Shown: positions 1 to 8,001 of the stretch, one piece after another
How positions within the stretch are numbered: position 1 is the first letter of the stretch
Layout: the number at the start of each line of letters is the position of its first letter
Origin: Hypericibacter sp049323455
Lineage (GTDB): Bacteria; Pseudomonadota; Alphaproteobacteria; Dongiales; Dongiaceae
DNA length: 64,000 nt
Reading direction: 5' to 3'
Assembly (NCBI GenBank): GCA_049323455.1
Contig: JBMONF010000065.1
Span: 124,001-188,000 of the forward strand
The notes under the pieces: generated by a model
What the model saw: only the letters and a program-made list of their open reading frames with translations
The model's database searches: none
What the model was told of the DNA's origin: nothing
Made by a program: the position numbers and the translations under genes

Positions 1-246
1 GCTCAGCACATCGAAGGCGATCCCGTCCTCTTCGAGCAGCCGGTCGAGCACGCCCCAGGTGAAAGCGCCGAACGAGCCGCCGCCCTGGAGCGCCAGCGAC
101 AGCAGCCGCGGTGCTTCTTCGTTGCGCCGCGGGCGGCGGAGCGCCCGCAAGATCAGAGGACGGCGCCTCGGATGACGCCGCCCACCGTCATGGACCTTCG
201 CGGGCTCACCGGTCCGGGCGGCCGACCGTGCTTTGGCATATCGCAT
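1..246 (-). CDS. Patatin-like phospholipase family protein (N-terminal fragment)
   Basis: Partial gene cut by the left window edge; only the N-terminal 82 codons are visible. After an Arg-rich leader the frame reads LLSLALQGGGSFGAFTWGVL, the glycine-rich oxyanion-hole segment that opens bacterial patatin-like acyl hydrolases, followed by LDRLLEEDGIAFDVLS. The catalytic GxSxG serine and the Asp lie outside the window, so activity cannot be judged. The ATG at 246 is the most upstream start with a G-rich stretch before it, but a TTG nearer the glycine motif is possible, because relatives usually have a shorter leader. Expected substrates are lipid acyl esters; the specific role is unknown. Confidence 0.75.
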   Translation of the reverse strand, partial: MRYAKARSAARTGEPAKVHDGGRRHPRRRPLILRALRRPRRNEEAPRLLSLALQGGGSFGAFTWGVLDRLLEEDGIAFDVLS

Positions 247-499
247 CGCACCACACCCCGACTCTGAATTATGGTGCTGGCGTATAATGAAAATATGTCT
301 TTTTCGAGAGAAATATGCTGCATTGCGGCATGCTGAAATTCCAGGATGATCGGGCGCGCGAGGGGCCGCCGCTCGTCCTCGTCGCCTCGCTTCGAGAAGG
401 CGCGGGTTTCGGCAGTTGCCCGCTGCCGCGGCAGCAGGAGCGACGAGTTCGAGCGCGTTTGCGATTCGATAACCGGGTCGGTGCTCGCGCAAACCCGCG

Positions 500-1363
500 T
501 CACCCGCCGTGGGCGAATTCCCAGTAGAGCCGGCGCGCGAGCTGGAACACGGGGCCCGGCTGCAGATGCCGGCCCTCGATGTTGGTGACAGGCAGCACCT
601 TGCCGTAATTGCCGGTCGAGAACACCTCGTCGGCGTCCATCACCTCCTGATAGGCGAGGCTGCGCTCATGCACCTCGACGCCGGCCCGACGCAGCAGCTT
701 CATCACGCGCTGGCGGGTGATGCCGTTGAGGAAGGTGCCGTTCGGCACCGGCGTATGCGCGATCCCGTCCTTGGCGATCCAGAGATTGGAGCTCGAGAAC
801 TCCGCGACATGGCCCAGCGGGTCCAGCATCACGCCTTCGTCGAAGCCCTTGGCGCGCGCATCGGCGCTGGCGCGCCCCGCTTGCGCATAGAGCGCCACGG
901 CCTTGGCGTTGGTGGGGGCCGTCTCCGGGCTCGGCCGGCGCCATTTGGAAAGGCAGGCCGAGAAGCCCTTGGGCTCGGGCAAGGGCGATTCCACCACCGA
1001 GATGGCGATGCGCGTCGAGGCCGGATCGGGCGCCATGAAGCCGTCCTCCGACCACAGGAAGGGCCTGAGATAGAGCGGCGTGCCCTTGGGAAAGCGCGCG
1101 ATGCCGTCGCGCAGGATCTCTTCGATTTCGTTCGCCGTGAGCGGCGACGACAGGCCCAGGGCCGTGGCGGAGCGGATGGTGCGCTGGCAATGCAGATCGA
1201 GATCGGGGGCCACGCCTTCGAAGGCCCGCGCGCCGTCGAACACAGCCGAGCCCATCCAGGTCGCATGCGACCACGCCCCCAGGAGAAGCGGGTTTCCTTC
1301 GACCCATTTGCCGTCGATGTAATGAAGCGCCTTCATCGGCGCCGCGTGCGCAGCCTTGGCCAT
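500..1363 (-). CDS. Class IV aminotransferase, branched-chain type
   Basis: A 287-residue PLP enzyme of fold type IV (branched-chain amino acid aminotransferase / D-amino acid aminotransferase / aminodeoxychorismate lyase family). The N-terminus reads YIDGKWVEGN, typical of the family; the candidate PLP lysine lies in TNAKAVALYAQAG (about residue 154) and the phosphate-site region in EFSSSNLWIAKDG; GTFLNGITRQRV is the usual distal cofactor-binding segment. It probably transfers an amino group between a branched-chain or related amino acid and 2-oxoglutarate, but family members cannot be assigned a substrate by eye. It stands alone on the minus strand, with a short hypothetical gene upstream. 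The start at 1363 has only a weak ribosome site; an internal Met (about 1336) is an alternative. Confidence 0.85.
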   Translation of the reverse strand: MAKAAHAAPMKALHYIDGKWVEGNPLLLGAWSHATWMGSAVFDGARAFEGVAPDLDLHCQRTIRSATALGLSSPLTANEIEEILRDGIARFPKGTPLYLRPFLWSEDGFMAPDPASTRIAISVVESPLPEPKGFSACLSKWRRPSPETAPTNAKAVALYAQAGRASADARAKGFDEGVMLDPLGHVAEFSSSNLWIAKDGIAHTPVPNGTFLNGITRQRVMKLLRRAGVEVHERSLAYQEVMDADEVFSTGNYGKVLPVTNIEGRHLQPGPVFQLARRLYWEFAHGG

Positions 1364-1566
1364 GTCCGAAACGCTCTTGTCGGTAGGAATCTGGACGTGA
1401 AGTCCTCAAGCATAGCCGGTCGGGCGCGAGCGGGCAAAGCGGAGGCGGCAAGGCAGCGCTGCATCGCGCGCATGCAGGAAGCCGCGCTCTCGTTTTCTTG
1501 CGCGATGTCACTGCGACACGGGTATGAAGAATCGACGATGAGCGTGCGGGTGAAACGAAAGAGCGC

Positions 1567-1842
1567 TCAATCTGCGCTCTCGCGTGCGGCGAAGCCGGCC
1601 TGGCGACATTGCAGGATGGTCGTCGCGCCAGCCTCGCCGGCAAGCCCGGCATCGAGGAGCCGGCTCGCGATCCCGGCGCGCCGGGCGCGATCGGCAAGCC
1701 GGTCCGCCTGCCGGCTCAAGGCCCGGCCGTGCTGGCGCCGGAAGAGACCGAGGCCGCCCTGGCGCAGGGCCTCGGCCAACGGCCAGGGCGGCGGGCCGTC
1801 ATAGATGCGGTAGAGCTCGGCCAGCCGCAGCGCCGTCGGCAT
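1567..1842 (-). CDS. Small conserved-looking hypothetical protein (91 aa)
   Basis: Function not recognised. The 91-residue product begins LRLAELYRIYDGPPPWPLAEA, then an Arg/Ala-rich amphipathic stretch (about residues 30-65) and a tail with one Cys. The LYRxYDGPxP opening resembles short alphaproteobacterial hypothetical proteins I recall, but no domain can be named. Reality is supported by a good GGGAG ribosome site about 7 nt before the ATG and by a consensus-like promoter upstream (1877-1905). It has no signal peptide or membrane segment and follows the S24-type regulator on the same strand. Confidence 0.5.
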   Translation of the reverse strand: MPTALRLAELYRIYDGPPPWPLAEALRQGGLGLFRRQHGRALSRQADRLADRARRAGIASRLLDAGLAGEAGATTILQCRQAGFAARESAD

Positions 1843-1876
1843 CGCACTCTCCCATCGAGTTGTATGAGAATGCGAA

Positions 1877-1905
1877 ATACTACCAAAAGTTCTTCAAGAA
1901 ATCAA
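1877..1905 (-). promoter_or_regulatory. Candidate sigma70 promoter overlapped by a dyad, upstream of the 91-aa gene
   Basis: On the minus strand TTGATT (1905-1900) and TAGTAT (1882-1877) are separated by exactly 17 nt, 35 nt upstream of the 91-aa gene. The spacer and -35 are covered by a perfect 8-bp inverted repeat AAGTTCTT...AAGAACTT (1887-1894 / 1904-1911), and within it the 11-bp palindrome TTCTTCAAGAA (1890-1900). The patch is strikingly AT-rich for this genome. A regulator bound to the dyad would block RNA polymerase; the adjacent LexA-fold regulator is one candidate, which is inference only. Confidence 0.55.
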
Positions 1906-2005
1906 GAACTTGTTCGCTTGCCGCCAGAGGCCCCGTTCTGATAAGGCGCAATGCAGTGGCCAGACGCGGAGACAGATCGGGGCGTCACCGCATCGGCGCA
2001 GGACG

Positions 2006-2638
2006 CTATTGGCTCACCCAGAGGATGCGCGCCATCCAGCGCAGCTCGTCGGGCAAAAAGGCGCGGTCGTCGCGGGCGGAGTTGAGCGAGCGCAGCTCGA
2101 TGCGCTTGCCGGTGCGGCGCAGCAGCTCCTTCGCCATCACCTCGCCCTTTCGGCTCTTGATCACCACGCGGTCGCCGCGCCGAATGGGCGCCACAGGCGA
2201 AACGATCAAGAGGTCGCCCGCGCGATAGGCGGGCTCCATGCCACTGCCGGTCATGCGCAACGCATAGGAGCCGGCATCGGCGACGAAGGGAAGCTCGATC
2301 TCGTCCCAGCCGCGACTGGAAGGAAATCCCGCCTCGTCGAACAGCCCCGCGCGGCTGGCCTCGTGATAGCTCAGCAACGGCAGGCGCCGCCGATCGGGCC
2401 CGCCGCCCGAGGAGCCGATCAGCGCCACGAAGCCATGCAGCGATTCGCCGGTGGCCTCGAGAATGCGCGCAATGCTGTCGGTGTTGGGCCAGCGCAGCTT
2501 GCCCTCCGGGCTCTTGCGCTTGCTCTTGTTGAAGGTCGTGGCATCCAACCCTGCCGCGCGCGCGAGCCCCGAAGGGCTCATGCCGTGCTTGGCGGCAAGC
2601 CGGTCGATCGCCCGCCATACATCCGCATGTCGTAACAT
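2006..2638 (-). CDS. XRE/S24-type (LexA-fold) transcriptional regulator
   Basis: A 210-residue regulator. The N-terminal half is a helix-turn-helix (GMSPSGLARAAGLDATTFNK, about residues 18-37), followed by an Arg/Lys-rich segment. The C-terminal half is a peptidase S24 domain with the serine in MTGSGMEP and the lysine of the Ser-Lys dyad in VMAKELLRR, so the self-cleaving or signal-peptidase-like dyad appears intact, unlike degenerate phage repressors. The start at 2638 is chosen because GAGGAG lies 7 nt upstream; an open frame continues 57 codons further but looks noncoding. It is transcribed divergently from pyrD. Likely a stress- or damage-responsive repressor; the target is unknown. Confidence 0.85.
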   Translation of the reverse strand: MLRHADVWRAIDRLAAKHGMSPSGLARAAGLDATTFNKSKRKSPEGKLRWPNTDSIARILEATGESLHGFVALIGSSGGGPDRRRLPLLSYHEASRAGLFDEAGFPSSRGWDEIELPFVADAGSYALRMTGSGMEPAYRAGDLLIVSPVAPIRRGDRVVIKSRKGEVMAKELLRRTGKRIELRSLNSARDDRAFLPDELRWMARILWVSQ

Positions 2639-2884
2639 CTCATCTCCTCGCCATCGATGAACCCGAAAGGAGTCCTGAGAACGCAGTCCACGGGGATGCG
2701 TTTTCTTCTCGTTATGCGCCTGACGACGAGCCGAAATTCTGCCTACTACCGGCTTCGGGCATGCGTCAACCCTTGATCCTAACTTGCCGGTCAATTCTCT
2801 TTGTGGCACGCCGGCAGCGGCAGACGGATTGATCGCTTGACCAATTCATTACATTCGTCAGAAGGTTGCCGCGACCCTGCCGCC

Positions 2885-3949
2885 ATGCCCGTCATCTTCG
2901 CTCTCGCGGCGCGGCTCGCGCGGCTGCTGCCGCCGGAGGCCGCCCACCGGCTCACGATCCGCGCGCTTGCGGCGGGCCTCGGGCCCCGCATGCCCGGGGA
3001 GGACGACCCCATCTTGGCCATCGAGCTGTGGGGCCGGCGCTTCCGCAACCCGCTCGGCATCGCCGCCGGTTTCGACAAGAACGCGGAGGCCTATCGCGCG
3101 ATCCTCGCCATGGGCTTCGGCTTCGCCGAGATCGGCAGCGTGACGCCGCGCCCGCAGGCCGGCAACCCGCGCCCGCGGCTGTTCCGCCTGGTCGAGGACC
3201 GCGCCGTCATCAACCGCATGGGCTTCAACAATGACGGCGCCGAGCGCGTGGCGGCGCGCCTCAAGCATCGCGGCCGTCTCTTGGGGCCGCTCGGCGTCAA
3301 TCTCGGCAAGAACAGGGACAGCGCCGATGCCGCCGCCGATTACGCGTCGGGCGTGCGCCATCTCGGCCGCTTCGCCGATTATCTCGTCGTCAATGTCTCT
3401 TCGCCCAACACGCCAGGCTTGCGGGCGCTCCAGAGCCGCGCGGCGCTGGCCTCGCTGCTGGCTGCGGTGAAGGCGGCGCGGGCCGAGGCCTGTCCCGTTG
3501 CGCCGCCGCTCCTGGTCAAGATCGCGCCCGACCTGACCGAGGAGGACAAGCGCGACATCGCCGCCGTCGCCGAGGAGGCCGGCATCGACGGCCTGATCGT
3601 GTCCAACACCACGATCGCGCGGCCGGCGAGCTTGAAGAGCGCCCGTCGCCGCGAGGCGGGCGGGCTCTCCGGCGTCCCGCTGTTCGGGCCTTCCACCGCG
3701 CTCCTGGCCGAGATGTACCGGCTCACCGGCGGGCGGCTGCCGCTGGTGGGCGTGGGCGGCGTCGCCAGCGGTGCCGACGCCTACGCCAAGATCCGCGCCG
3801 GCGCCTCGCTGGTGCAGCTCTATACGGCACTCGTCTATGAGGGGCCGGGGCTGGTGGGCCGCATCAAGCGCGAGCTTGCGGCCCTGCTGCGCCGCGACGG
3901 GTTTACCCGGATCGCGGACGCCGTCGGGGCCGATCATCGCGGGTCATAG
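2885..3949 (+). CDS. pyrD: Dihydroorotate dehydrogenase (quinone), class 2
   Basis: A 354-residue class 2 PyrD, the FMN enzyme oxidising dihydroorotate to orotate with quinone as acceptor, on the inner membrane face. The N-terminal amphipathic helix (residues 1-30) that binds membrane is present. AAGFDKNAEA, the VNVSSPNTPGLR segment carrying the class 2 catalytic serine, LLVKIAPDLT, IVSNTT and the phosphate-binding LVGVGGVASGADAY are all recognisable. The ATG at 2885 places the start at the usual MPxxF; an upstream in-frame ATG at 2801 would add 28 unlikely residues. Full length, pyrimidine biosynthesis, divergent from the S24 regulator. Confidence 0.95.
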   Translation: MPVIFALAARLARLLPPEAAHRLTIRALAAGLGPRMPGEDDPILAIELWGRRFRNPLGIAAGFDKNAEAYRAILAMGFGFAEIGSVTPRPQAGNPRPRLFRLVEDRAVINRMGFNNDGAERVAARLKHRGRLLGPLGVNLGKNRDSADAAADYASGVRHLGRFADYLVVNVSSPNTPGLRALQSRAALASLLAAVKAARAEACPVAPPLLVKIAPDLTEEDKRDIAAVAEEAGIDGLIVSNTTIARPASLKSARRREAGGLSGVPLFGPSTALLAEMYRLTGGRLPLVGVGGVASGADAYAKIRAGASLVQLYTALVYEGPGLVGRIKRELAALLRRDGFTRIADAVGADHRGS

Positions 3950-4036
3950 CGCGTTAAGGCCGCATTAAGCATAAATCAAGCAGTTGCCGCGCAGTCTCGG
4001 GGCCGGAGCAGGTTTCGCTCAGGTGGAACACGCCCT

Positions 4037-4115
4037 CGTCGCCCTCGCGAAAGCGGGGGCCCAGGGCAGCCGCACGTCGCTTGACCTGGATTCCCGCTTT
4101 CGCGGGAATGACGGA
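4037..4115. repeat. Dispersed intergenic palindromic repeat, family A copy 1
   Basis: Two inverted-repeat modules: a left arm of the type CCTCGCGAAAGCGGGGG and a right arm ATTCCCGCTTTCGCGGGAAT, joined by a GCCC-containing segment that ends TTGACCTGG. The same two-part unit recurs at 34844-34922, 38892-38973 and, diverged, 40382-40460. It sits between pyrD and the EAL gene and contains no plausible gene. Confidence 0.85.
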
Positions 4116-4188
4116 CGGATGCGATTCCACCGGATCGGAATCTTCTCCACTGTCCGCGTCCACGACCCGGGATTCGCGCGCTGCCAGG

Positions 4189-5433
4189 ATGTCCTTCGTT
4201 CGCCACCTCTGCCTCTTCCTGCTTTACGCCGGCGCGGCCGTGGCCGCCGCCTATCTGCTGCCGCAGACGGCGCCCGCCTGGCTCGCCGAGCCGGCGCTGA
4301 TCTGGGCCGCGATCCTGTTCGTCGCCGGGGCGGCCCTGCATCAGGCGCTGGCGCATCGGGCGCGTGCGGGCGAGGCGGCCGCGGAGCGGGCGGAGCTCGT
4401 CCGCGCGCTGGGCGAGCAGAGCCGCGAGATCCTGCGGCTCAGGGACGAGGCCGACGTCATCCGCGATACGCTCAAGGCCCGCGCCCAGGAGCCGGGTGTG
4501 GCCTCCGTGATCGCAGAGGTCAAGCTGCTGCAGTCGCTGATCGAGCGGCTCTACGCGTCGCGCACCGGTGCGGCGACGCAGGGCCTGACCGACTCGTCTA
4601 TGGCCGAGACGGCGGCCGTTGCGGTTGCGGCCGGCACGGCGGCGGTCGGGACGGTGGTCCGCGCACAGCCGGCGGTGCGTCGCGATCTCGACGAGCGCAA
4701 GGTGCTGGACGCGGTCGAGACGGCGCTGCGCGAAGACCGGGTCGAGCTGTGGCTCCAGCCGGTGGTGAGCCTGCCGCAGCGCAAGCGCCGCTTCTTCGAG
4801 TGCTTCACCCGCATCCCCGCGGGCGACGGCGCGATGGTGCTGCCCGAGCAGTATGTCGGCCTCGCCGAGCGCACGGGCATGATCACCGCGATCGACAACA
4901 TCCTGCTGTTCCGCTGCATCCAGATCCTGCGCAAGCTCAACGAGCGCAAGATGACGGCGGGCTTCTTCTGCAACGTCTCGCCGCGCTCGCTGGCCGATCG
5001 CGATTTCTTCAAGCAGTTCATCGCGATGCTGGCGGAACACACCGAGATCGCGTCCTCGATCGTGTTCGAGTTTCCGCAAGCCGCGCTCGAGCGCGACGAC
5101 CCGGCGCTCGGGCGCGACCTCGACCGGCTGGCGGCGCTCGGATTCCGCTTCTCGCTCGATCAGGTCACGGACGTCGGCTTCGATGCGATCGAGCTGGCGC
5201 GCCGCAATTTCCGCTACGTCAAGATCGAGGCCGGCCGCCTGGTTCCCCCGCCGCTCGGCAGCGCGCAGGAGGCGCCCGAGATGGTCAAGCGAAAGCTCGA
5301 CGTGGCGGGCCTCGATCTGATCGCGGAGAAGGTCGAGACCGAGCCGATGCTGGTCGAGCTGCTCGACCTCGGCATCGACTATGGCCAGGGCTATCTCTTC
5401 GGCGAGCCGCGGCTCTCCCGCGCCGATTTCTGA
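4189..5433 (+). CDS. TipF-like membrane protein with degenerate EAL domain
   Basis: A 414-residue protein with two N-terminal membrane segments (about 6-24 and 33-52), a charged coiled coil (about 58-95), a low-complexity linker and a C-terminal EAL-type domain (about 170-413). The EAL signature is altered: the opening reads LWLQPVVSL, the downstream acidic DDFG motif has become LDQVTD, although a Glu in the FEF strand and an Asn in NVSPRS remain. The domain is therefore more likely to bind cyclic-di-GMP than hydrolyse it. Two TM helices, coiled coil and degenerate EAL is the architecture of Caulobacter TipF, a c-di-GMP-dependent flagellar assembly factor; orthology is inferred. The start at 4189 begins MSFVRH, just after the family A repeat. 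Followed by a HAD hydrolase gene. Confidence 0.75.
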   Translation: MSFVRHLCLFLLYAGAAVAAAYLLPQTAPAWLAEPALIWAAILFVAGAALHQALAHRARAGEAAAERAELVRALGEQSREILRLRDEADVIRDTLKARAQEPGVASVIAEVKLLQSLIERLYASRTGAATQGLTDSSMAETAAVAVAAGTAAVGTVVRAQPAVRRDLDERKVLDAVETALREDRVELWLQPVVSLPQRKRRFFECFTRIPAGDGAMVLPEQYVGLAERTGMITAIDNILLFRCIQILRKLNERKMTAGFFCNVSPRSLADRDFFKQFIAMLAEHTEIASSIVFEFPQAALERDDPALGRDLDRLAALGFRFSLDQVTDVGFDAIELARRNFRYVKIEAGRLVPPPLGSAQEAPEMVKRKLDVAGLDLIAEKVETEPMLVELLDLGIDYGQGYLFGEPRLSRADF

Positions 5434-5473
5434 TCCGGCGCGAACGCCTGCCCATCGGCGCCACTCGGTCCCG

Positions 5474-5565
5474 TTCGGCCTTGCGCGCCGTCCGCGCGGA
5501 TTCTGTTCGGCCTTGCGCGCCGTCCGCGCGGATTCTGTTCGGCCTTGCGCGCCGTCCGCGCGCGG
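5474..5565. repeat. 32-bp tandem repeat, about three copies
   Basis: The unit TTCGGCCTTGCGCGCCGTCC plus a 12-nt tail (GCGCGGATTCTG) starts at 5474, 5506 and 5538, giving an exact 32-bp period with the third copy lacking its tail. Each unit contains a short GC-rich dyad (GCGCG...CGCGC). It lies in the 200-nt gap between the EAL gene and the HAD hydrolase, with no spacers, so it is a simple tandem array and not CRISPR. Confidence 0.9.
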
Positions 5566-5633
5566 GGCATGAAGAGCGCCACCGTCTCGAGCCCTCCGTT
5601 CTCCGTTCATCTGTCGCATCCCCGTTCCCCGCC

Positions 5634-6533
5634 ATGTCCGCCGATCCGTCATCCCCGCCGCCGCTGCTTGCCGGGCTCGGCGCGATCGCCGAGCGCTATG
5701 ACGGCTATCTGGTGGATCTCTGGGGCGTGATGCACAACGGCGTTGCGCCCTATCCGGCGGCGGTGGACTGCCTGGCCCGGCTCAAGCGCCAGGGCAAGCA
5801 TGTCCTGCTGCTGTCGAACGCGCCGCGCCGCGCCGAGGATGCCAAGCGGCGCAGCGCCGGCATCGGCATCGATCCCGCGCTCTACGACGATCTGATCTGC
5901 TCCGGCGAGGAGACCTGGCGCGACCTCAAGGCCTTCGACGATCCGTTCTATGCCGGGCTCGGGCGGCGTTGCCTGCCGATCATGGCGCGCAAGGACGCTT
6001 CGCTCCTGGACGGGCTCGACCTCGCGATCGCGGCGGACCCCGAGGCGGCGGACTTCCTGCTCGCGGTGGGCGTCGAGGGCCCGCAAGATCGCGTCGGTCA
6101 TTTCCGCCCGCTGCTCGAGGCGGCCCGCGCCCGCGACCTGCCGATGGTCTGCGCCAATCCCGACCTCGAGGTGGTGCGCGGCGGCGTGCGCGAAATCTGC
6201 GCCGGCGCCATCGCCGAGGCCTACGAGGCGATGGGTGGGCGCGTGCGCTATCACGGCAAGCCGCACGCGGGGATCTATCGCCGCTGCTTCGACCGGCTGG
6301 CGCCGATCCGCCACACTCGCGTGCTGGCGGTGGGCGATTCCCTGCGCACCGACATCGCCGGTTCCGGCGCGGCCGGAATCGATTCGATCCTCGTCCTCGG
6401 CGGGTTGCACGAGGAGGAGCTGGGCGGCGAGGCCGCGATGCGTGAGGCCGCCGCCGATCCCCAGCGGATGGCGGCGCTGTTCGAGCCCTGGCCGCATCGG
6501 CCGACCTATCTCATGACCCGGTTTGGCTGGTGA
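5634..6533 (+). CDS. HAD-superfamily class IIA hydrolase (TIGR01459/NagD-like)
   Basis: A 299-residue phosphatase-like protein. Motif I is DLWGVMHNG, with Trp at the usual second Asp position, which is characteristic of the TIGR01459 subgroup as I know it. Motif II is LLSNAPRR, the motif III lysine lies in HGKPHAGIY, and motif IV is AVGDSLRTDIAGS. Class IIA members dephosphorylate small sugar or nucleotide phosphates; no substrate can be given. The open frame extends far upstream through the EAL gene in another phase, but homology begins only after the ATG at 5634. It is in line with the EAL gene, separated by the 32-bp tandem repeats. Confidence 0.88.
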   Translation: MSADPSSPPPLLAGLGAIAERYDGYLVDLWGVMHNGVAPYPAAVDCLARLKRQGKHVLLLSNAPRRAEDAKRRSAGIGIDPALYDDLICSGEETWRDLKAFDDPFYAGLGRRCLPIMARKDASLLDGLDLAIAADPEAADFLLAVGVEGPQDRVGHFRPLLEAARARDLPMVCANPDLEVVRGGVREICAGAIAEAYEAMGGRVRYHGKPHAGIYRRCFDRLAPIRHTRVLAVGDSLRTDIAGSGAAGIDSILVLGGLHEEELGGEAAMREAAADPQRMAALFEPWPHRPTYLMTRFGW

Positions 6534-6698
6534 CAACCGCCCTGGGCCGAAGGTCGAGTGCCGGCGGCGCCCGGCCCGCTATCGCCGTCCGGTGAAGCCG
6601 TCGGTTAGCGGTTTGTTAGCGCTGTTCTTTCTAGCGTGACGCGTTGGACGGCCCCTCGCGACGGGCCGCTGCCCCGCGCGTCAGGAGGGTGGTCGTTC

Positions 6699-7247
6699 GT
6701 GCCTGCCACCATTTCGCTGCATGGTCCCGAGCCCGGCGCCGCGCAGAGCGCGCCGAGCCCCTTGCCGACCGATCCTCGGGAGCGGCTGCGACCCCGGATG
6801 GCCGGCACGCCGATCCACCCCCAGACGCTGCTCGCCACCGACTATCTCAACCACTTCAACGAGCCGGCCATGCTGCTCGAGATCCTGGCCGACAGCCCGG
6901 AGGCGCTGGAGGATCTCACGGCCTGGAAGCCGCTCAGCTATACCGACCATTTCCGCGCGAGCGGGCTCTCCTACGCGGAGATCGCCGTCGAAGCCTATGC
7001 CGCGGCGCTGCCGCAACATCGCGTCGCCTTCGAGCTGGTGGTTGCGGAGATGAATGCCCTGGTCGTCGCCGCGGCGCATAAGGCGGCGGATGCGGTGCGG
7101 ACCGGCGACGCGGCGGCCTTTGCGACGCTCGCCACCGAAGCGCACCGGCTGCAGGAACTGGTCGCCGAGGCCGGCGGCATCATCCAGGGCGAGCCCTCCA
7201 CGCGCCACGACCAGGCCGCCATCGACGCCCTGATGGGCAAGCGCTGA
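6699..7247 (+). CDS. Conserved hypothetical protein (182 aa)
   Basis: Function not recognised. The product begins with a GTG codon (VPATISLHGPEPG) preceded 10 nt upstream by a near-perfect AGGAGG, which is much better than the in-frame ATG at 6636. An N-terminal Pro-rich stretch is followed by LLATDYLNHFNEPAMLLEIL and a mainly helical region ending in a charged tail. No signal peptide, membrane segment or catalytic motif is visible. The NHFNE core resembles hypothetical proteins of Rhodospirillales that I recall. It precedes a CheY-like gene by 186 nt on the same strand, which fits a signalling context but proves nothing. Confidence 0.75.
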   Translation: MPATISLHGPEPGAAQSAPSPLPTDPRERLRPRMAGTPIHPQTLLATDYLNHFNEPAMLLEILADSPEALEDLTAWKPLSYTDHFRASGLSYAEIAVEAYAAALPQHRVAFELVVAEMNALVVAAAHKAADAVRTGDAAAFATLATEAHRLQELVAEAGGIIQGEPSTRHDQAAIDALMGKR

Positions 7248-7433
7248 GATATCCGCGGGCTATCGTGGGCCGGTTATCTCCAGTCGAATCAAGCGGCTGC
7301 GGCGCGTTTAACCGGCTGTTCACGGCATCTTTCCTAACCTCCCCCGATCTTGCGCGACGTGTTCACGACCGGGTTCCATGACCCGGGTGCCGGGAGAACC
7401 GGGCTGCTCGACGACTCTCCAAGGGGGCGAGTC

Positions 7434-7997
7434 ATGGGCGTGTCGGCTACGCAGGCTCCGCCGCGGAGCTTGAGCGAGCTCAAGGTGCTGATCGTCGACG
7501 ACAGCGCGCTCCTGCTGGCGCTGCTGCGCCGCGTGCTCATGGGCATGAATATTCGCGAGGTCATCGGCGTTGCCGACGGCGAAGCGGCGCTTTCGGCATT
7601 GGAGCGCATCCGGCCCGATCTCGTCTTCGCCGACCGGAGGATGACGCCCTTCGACGGCCTCGAGTTCGTGCGCCGCGTGCGCGGCCATGCCGACGGCGCC
7701 CTGTCGCGCACACCGATCGTCATGATCACGAACCCGGCCGAAGAATATCGGGTCCAACTCGCCCGCGATGCCGGCGTCAACGCCATTCTGGTCGAGCCGA
7801 TCTCGCCGCCGGCCATCATGACCCGGGTGCTCCAGGTGCTGAGCGATGCGCGCGATTTCATCCGCAGTCCGGCTCATGCCGGGCCCGACCGGCGCTTGCG
7901 CAGCCAGGGTTTCGACGGGCCCGAGCGCCGTCGCGCCGACGCGGTCGATCTGCCGCAGCTGCGCAAGAGCAAGGCGCGCAAGCGCGCCGCAAGTTGA
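7434..7997 (+). CDS. CheY-like response regulator receiver protein
   Basis: A 187-residue single receiver domain (about residues 15-135) with a basic C-terminal tail (RKSKARKRAAS) and no output domain. The acidic pair is in LIVDDSALL, the phosphoacceptor Asp in LVFADRRMTP, and the switch Thr in VMITNP. The normally invariant Lys of the KP pair is replaced: the sequence reads ILVEPISPP. That substitution is odd and may change phosphorylation or switching. The ATG at 7434 follows AAGGGGG; 28 extra upstream codons are open but unconvincing. Probably a phosphorelay or motility regulator; no kinase is adjacent. Confidence 0.85.
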   Translation: MGVSATQAPPRSLSELKVLIVDDSALLLALLRRVLMGMNIREVIGVADGEAALSALERIRPDLVFADRRMTPFDGLEFVRRVRGHADGALSRTPIVMITNPAEEYRVQLARDAGVNAILVEPISPPAIMTRVLQVLSDARDFIRSPAHAGPDRRLRSQGFDGPERRRADAVDLPQLRKSKARKRAAS

Positions 7998-8001
7998 TCT
8001 C

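Noticed and set aside
283..288. TATAAT hexamer as a plus-strand promoter
   Set aside because: No -35-like hexamer lies at the right distance, and no plus-strand gene follows before the minus-strand aminotransferase gene.
422..435. GCTGCCGCGGCAGC palindrome as a terminator of the class IV aminotransferase gene
   Set aside because: The stem is perfect but no T-run follows in either direction; such GC palindromes are frequent by chance here.
5474..5565. 32-bp tandem repeats as a CRISPR array
   Set aside because: The copies are directly adjacent with no unique spacers and no cas genes nearby.
3984..5633. A long upstream extension of the HAD hydrolase frame through the EAL gene
   Set aside because: The residues are Arg/Gly-rich shadow sequence of the EAL gene in another phase; HAD homology begins only at the ATG at 5634.
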